Shown here piece after piece: positions 49,396 to 52,446 of a DNA stretch of 52,446 bases. Positions within the stretch are counted from its first letter, which is position 1. Each line of letters begins with the position of its first letter. The stretch lies in NCBI GenBank assembly GCA_003134375.1, contig PLAY01000106.1:1-52446 (forward strand), given 5' to 3'. The notes beneath the pieces are model-generated. The model was not told where the DNA came from. It made no database searches and saw only the letters and a list, made by a program, of their open reading frames with translations. A program made the translations under genes and the position numbers. The DNA is from Limisphaerales bacterium. GTDB taxonomy: Bacteria > Verrucomicrobiota > Verrucomicrobiia > Limisphaerales > UBA11358.

Positions 49396-50415
49396 ATGAA
49401 AAAAATTCTATTGCCGGTTCTGTTCAGCCTGGCCGTCGCGGTTTGCCGCGCTGACGGGCCTTATCATTTCATCAAGGAAATCCCTGTCGGCGGCGACGGC
49501 GGGTGGGATTACTGCTCCGTGGATTCGGCGGCGCAACGCCTCTACGTTTCGCACGGGAGCGAAGTCGTGGTGATTGACCTCGCCAAGGACCAGGTCGTCG
49601 GCGTCATTACCAACACCCCCGGCGTTCATGGCCTGGCACCCGCGCCGGAACTCGGACGCGGCTTCGTCAGTTGCGGCCGGGAAAACAAGGCGGCCATTGT
49701 TGACCTGAAAAAGTTGCAAATCCTTTCCAAGGTGGACACCGGACAAAACCCCGACGGCCTGCTGTATGAACCGGGGCAACAGGAGGCTTACATGTTCAAC
49801 GGACGCGGCCAGTCGGCGACGGTGATTGACGCGAAGGCGGGCAAGGTGGTTGCCACCATTCCTCTCGGCGGCAAGCCTGAGTTTGCCCAAGCCGACCCGA
49901 AGGCCGGACGTGTCTATGACAATCTCGAAGACAAGAACGAAGTCGCCGTCATTGATACCAAGACGCACACCGTCGTAACGAACTGGCCAATCGCGCCGAA
50001 CGAGGAAGCTTCTGGCATGGCGATTGATTTGAAAAATCACCGGTTGTTCCTCGGCTGCGGCGGCAGCAAGACAATGGCTATGATGGACAGCACCAGCGGC
50101 AAAGTCATCACCTCGGCGCCCATCGGACAGGGCGTGGACGCCAACGCATTTGATCCGGGAACTGGGTTCGCGTTTGCCTCCTGTGGCGATGGAACCACCA
50201 CCATTGCGCACGAGGATTCCCCTGACAAACTGACAGTCGTGCAGACGCTGGAAACCCAGCGCGGCTCGCGCACGATGACGCTGGATCCCAAGACGCACAA
50301 AATCTACCTGGCTGCGGCTAAATTCGAGGCCCCGGCGGAAGGCCAGCGGCGCGGCAAGATGGTCCCGGACAGCTTCAAAATCCTGGTGTATGGGATGGAG
50401 AAAACCGTCCCATGA
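49396..50415 (+). CDS. Secreted YVTN/YncE-type beta-propeller protein
   Basis: An exported protein with a signal peptide (MKKILLPVLFSLAVAVCRA) and repeated propeller blades. Each has a DxxxxRLYVSHGSEVVVIDLA-like unit: AAIVDLKKLQILSKVDTGQN, ATVIDAKAGKVVATIPLGGK, VAVIDTKTHTVVTNWPIAPN, MAMMDSTSGKVITSAPIGQG. About six to seven blades fit 339 residues. The family includes YncE and PQQ-like lactonase-fold proteins, but no catalytic residues can be assigned here. AAAGGAG nine bases before the ATG is a good ribosome site. The stop overlaps the next ATG (ATGA), which belongs to a remnant of an RND pump. Some relatives occur in metal-efflux loci. Confidence 0.85.
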   Translation: MKKILLPVLFSLAVAVCRADGPYHFIKEIPVGGDGGWDYCSVDSAAQRLYVSHGSEVVVIDLAKDQVVGVITNTPGVHGLAPAPELGRGFVSCGRENKAAIVDLKKLQILSKVDTGQNPDGLLYEPGQQEAYMFNGRGQSATVIDAKAGKVVATIPLGGKPEFAQADPKAGRVYDNLEDKNEVAVIDTKTHTVVTNWPIAPNEEASGMAIDLKNHRLFLGCGGSKTMAMMDSTSGKVITSAPIGQGVDANAFDPGTGFAFASCGDGTTTIAHEDSPDKLTVVQTLETQRGSRTMTLDPKTHKIYLAAAKFEAPAEGQRRGKMVPDSFKILVYGMEKTVP

Positions 50416-50684
50416 AGAAACAATCGAATTGGGGGATGTTGCCGTTGGCGGTGGGCGTCGGGTCGGGCGCGGACATGCTCCGGCCCTTGGCCATCGCGGT
50501 CATCGGCGCGCTGTGCATTTCCGCGTTGCTGTCGCTCGTGGCCACGCCGGTGGTGTATTGCATCCTGCGCACGGCCAAAAAATCCACGTCCGATCAAAAA
50601 GCAATGGGGAGAATTGAATCCGGCGAAAATGAAACGCATCATGCTATCACTGACTGCGAAATCGAAAGGCCGATGAGAGTGTGA
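50412..50684 (+). pseudogene. RND efflux pump (CusA/HME or AcrB-like) C-terminal remnant
   Basis: The frame holds MLPLAVGVGSGADMLRPLAI and then AVIGALCISALLSLVATPVVYCIL, which are the last two membrane helices of RND transporters (the A-x-G-x-G-x-D-x-x-x-P-L-A-x-x-V-I-G-G/A-L motif). More than 900 upstream residues are missing. A short MKKQSNWG lead replaces them, with its ATG overlapping the stop of the propeller gene. The tail after the helix (about 35 residues, KKSTSDQKAMGRIES) looks non-native. It could still be translated as a 90-residue membrane peptide, but transport is impossible. An internal deletion joined a pump tail to the propeller gene. Confidence 0.8.
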
Positions 50685-50758
50685 CGGAGATTGCATTCGC
50701 GCTCGACCAATCCGTCCGAAGCCGTTACTTTCCCGCGCGTCTCACCACGAGGTGAATT

Positions 50759-51238
50759 ATGGATGAACTGTTAAAAATTTTGCAGGCCAACGCGATTGAG
50801 TCGCGCGAGAACATCGCCAAGATGCTGAACCTCTCTGTCGCGGAGGTGAACCGGCGCATCGCCAAATACGAAAAGAGCGGGATCATCCGCGGCTACCAGG
50901 CCATTCTGAACGAGGACCAGCTCGGGCTCGATACGGTCACGGCTGTCATCGAGGTCAAGGTGTCGCCCCAGCGCGAAGGCGGGTTCAACACCGTCGCCGC
51001 ACGCATTAGCCGTTTTCCCGAAGTGCGCTCGGCGTATCTCATGAGCGGCACCTACGACGTGCTGCTGTTCATCGAGGGCCGCAACCTGCGCGAAGTGGCT
51101 GCGTTCGTCAGCGAACGGCTCTCGCCGCTCGAAGGCGTGCTGTCCACGTCCACTCATTTTATGCTCAAAACCTATAAGCGCCTCGGCGTGCTGATGGAAT
51201 CCGGCCATGCAGAAGAAAGACTCAGTGTCGCTCCGTAA
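50759..51238 (+). CDS. Lrp/AsnC-family transcriptional regulator
   Basis: A 159-residue regulator. The N-terminal HTH is MDELLKILQANAIESRENIA, then KMLNLSVAEVNRRIAKYEKS, followed by the wing GIIRGYQAILN. The RAM/AsnC ligand domain follows (DTVTAVIEVKVSPQREGGFN, YLMSGTYDVLLFIEGRNLRE, TSTHFMLKTYKRLGV), where amino acids or related effectors bind at the octamer interface. Its end overlaps the aminotransferase gene by 32 bp in another frame. The two are therefore co-transcribed, and the regulator probably responds to an amino acid handled by that enzyme. The RBS is weak (GAGGTGA, 7 bases before the ATG). Confidence 0.9.
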   Translation: MDELLKILQANAIESRENIAKMLNLSVAEVNRRIAKYEKSGIIRGYQAILNEDQLGLDTVTAVIEVKVSPQREGGFNTVAARISRFPEVRSAYLMSGTYDVLLFIEGRNLREVAAFVSERLSPLEGVLSTSTHFMLKTYKRLGVLMESGHAEERLSVAP

Positions 51239-52388
51239 CCGCATCAACGCGACGGTGCGCGACATCCCGCGCTCGGGCATCCGCGACTTCTTCGACATCG
51301 TCAGCACGATGAAGGACGTGATCAGCCTGGGCATCGGCGAGCCGGACTTTGACACGCCCTGGCACGTGCGCGAATCCACGATGTTTGCGCTCGAACGCGG
51401 CGTGACGCATTACACCAGCAACTACGGCTATCTCGAACTCCGCCGGGCGCTCGCCAAATACGTCGGCAAAAATTTCGGCGCGGAATACAACCCGGAGGAC
51501 GAAATTCTCATCACCGTCGGCGTCAGCGAAGCGCTGGACCTCGCCTTGCGCGCGCTGGTCACGCCCGGCGACGAAGTGCTTTATCACGAACCGTGCTACG
51601 TGTCGTATCGCGCCACCATTTTGTTTGCGCACGGGGTGCCGGTGGCGGTTGAAACCAAACCCGAAAACAGCTTCCGCCTCACGCGAGCGATGCTCGAAGC
51701 GAAGGTGACGCCAAAGACGAAGGTGTTGATGCTGAATTTCCCGAACAATCCCACCGGGGCAGTCATGGGCCGGCAGGATTTGGAGGACATTGCCGCGTTT
51801 GCCCGCGAGCGCGACCTCATCGTTGTCACGGACGAAATCTACGGCGAACTGACCTACGATTCGCCGCATACGAGCATTGTGAGCCTGCCGGGAATGCGCG
51901 ACCGCACGGTTTTCCTGCACGGCTTCTCGAAGGCGTGGGCAATGACCGGTTACCGGCTCGGCTACGCCTGCGGCCCGGCGGAACTCATCGAAGCGATGAT
52001 GAAAATCCATCAATACACAATGCTCTGCGCCTCTTCGATGGGCCAGAAAGCAGCGATTGAAGCTCTGGCCCGCCCAGATACGGACGTGGGCGAAATGGTG
52101 AACGAATACCGCCGCCGCCGGAATTTCATCGCCGCGGCGTTTGCGGACATGGGCATTGAATGTCACCGTCCGCTCGGCGCCTTCTACGCGTTTCCGAGTG
52201 TGGCGAAGTTTGGCCTGAAGTCGAAGGACTTCGCGTTGAAATTGCTGCACGAGGAAAAGGTGGCGGCGGTGCCGGGCACGGCGTTCGGCGAATGCGGCGA
52301 AGGCTTTATCCGCTGCGCCTACGCGACCAGCATGGAAAATCTCAAGGAAGCGATGGTCCGGCTCAAACGGTTTATTGCAAAGCGGTAA
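51207..52388 (+). CDS. PLP-dependent class I/II aminotransferase
   Basis: Transfers amino groups between an amino acid and a 2-oxo acid in the cytoplasm. At 393 residues it is complete. Landmarks are ISLGIGEPDFDTPWHVREST, the YTSNYGYLELRRALAKY segment, VTVGVSEALDLALRAL (cofactor phosphate loop), NFPNNPTGAVM (Asn that contacts PLP), DEIYGELTYD (Asp/Tyr to the ring), and the Schiff-base Lys in LHGFSKAWAMTGYRLGY. RCAYATS holds the Arg for the substrate carboxylate. This is the AspC-like Ib group found with Lrp regulators (PatA or aromatic/aspartate type). The ATG at 51207 overlaps the regulator gene, and a later start is possible. Confidence 0.92.
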   Translation: MQKKDSVSLRNRINATVRDIPRSGIRDFFDIVSTMKDVISLGIGEPDFDTPWHVRESTMFALERGVTHYTSNYGYLELRRALAKYVGKNFGAEYNPEDEILITVGVSEALDLALRALVTPGDEVLYHEPCYVSYRATILFAHGVPVAVETKPENSFRLTRAMLEAKVTPKTKVLMLNFPNNPTGAVMGRQDLEDIAAFARERDLIVVTDEIYGELTYDSPHTSIVSLPGMRDRTVFLHGFSKAWAMTGYRLGYACGPAELIEAMMKIHQYTMLCASSMGQKAAIEALARPDTDVGEMVNEYRRRRNFIAAAFADMGIECHRPLGAFYAFPSVAKFGLKSKDFALKLLHEEKVAAVPGTAFGECGEGFIRCAYATSMENLKEAMVRLKRFIAKR

Positions 52389-52400
52389 TCTGTTGGAAGC

Positions 52401-52419
52401 GCCTTGCGACGCGCAAGGC
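52401..52419. terminator. Possible terminator hairpin after the aminotransferase
   Basis: GCCTTGCG, loop ACG and CGCAAGGC form a perfect 8-bp stem 12 bp after the stop codon. No T-run follows immediately, so termination may be weak. Confidence 0.5.
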
Positions 52420-52428
52420 ACATCTCTA

Positions 52429-52446
52429 ATACTATTTTGCATTCAA
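52429..52446 (-). repeat. Right terminal inverted repeat of the window (18 bp)
   Basis: ATACTATTTTGCATTCAA is the exact complement of positions 2-19. It reaches the last base of the window. Confidence 0.85.

Noticed and set aside
1-52446. CRISPR array, rRNA or tRNA genes
   Set aside because: No regularly spaced direct repeats and no rRNA core motifs were seen. No cloverleaf was recognised by eye, although a tRNA scan was not possible.

Overview
The window looks like a chromosomal contig of a soil- or sediment-type Verrucomicrobiota (Pedosphaera/Limisphaerales-like). This is inferred from the GC-rich coding sequence, the paired DUF1549/DUF1553 and DUF1501 secreted proteins, the many polysaccharide enzymes, the divergent EtfA, and intergenic space crowded with palindromic repeats. 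No rRNA, tRNA or CRISPR array was seen. The two extreme ends carry an 18-bp inverted repeat, so the window is probably a whole contig.

Layout. 1-3.9 kb: a membrane protein, an L7Ae-like protein and a DEAD-box helicase. 4-12.4 kb: a frameshifted SagB-type nitroreductase, a quinone-reductase-like flavoprotein, a GH3-PA14 glucosidase, a PEP-synthase/rifampin-phosphotransferase-like enzyme and a GH5 glycanase. 12.5-14.7 kb: a repeat-rich zone with a broken ETF-quinone oxidoreductase tail and an orphan XRE regulator. 14.7-21.4 kb: a minus-strand phosphorolytic sugar locus (GH94, GPH transporter, GH130, GPH transporter). 21.8-23.9 kb: etfB and a divergent etfA. 24.1-25.5 kb: an AT-rich Fic gene with a palindromic operator. 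25.7-26.9 kb: lysA. 27.6-32.9 kb: a three-gene set for secreted proteins (DUF1549/1553, DUF1501, a PPC-like protein). 32.9-36 kb: a GntR/YtrA-ABC exporter operon. 36.3-37.4 kb: an amidohydrolase. 37.4-49.2 kb: comM split by an island. 49.4-52.4 kb: a beta-propeller protein, an RND-pump remnant, an Lrp regulator and an aminotransferase.

The most notable structure is the 10,226-bp island inside comM. Joining the two comM halves at a shared AC dinucleotide restores a 508-residue reading frame. The inner flanks form a symmetric serine-integrase-type attP: 12-bp inverted arms, each 7 bp from the AC core. In the excised circle the recombinase reading frame would run in frame into the HTH gene at the other end of the island. 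The island is decayed. Its recombinase lacks the catalytic serine region, a deletion has fused truncated hsdS to truncated hsdR, and a nuclease signal-peptide stub lies against an XRE tail. Two near-identical HTH cassettes, each bounded by the same 12-mer, suggest accretion of two related elements. The second carries a hybrid histidine kinase and a hemerythrin.

A second theme is gene-end fossils and repeats. An etfB-like head lies near 0.95 kb and a comM-like head near 36.1 kb. A broken ETF-QO tail lies near 13.1 kb. A dispersed, same-strand repeat between 3.9 and 13.5 kb appears to derive from the 3' end of an ETF-QO gene.
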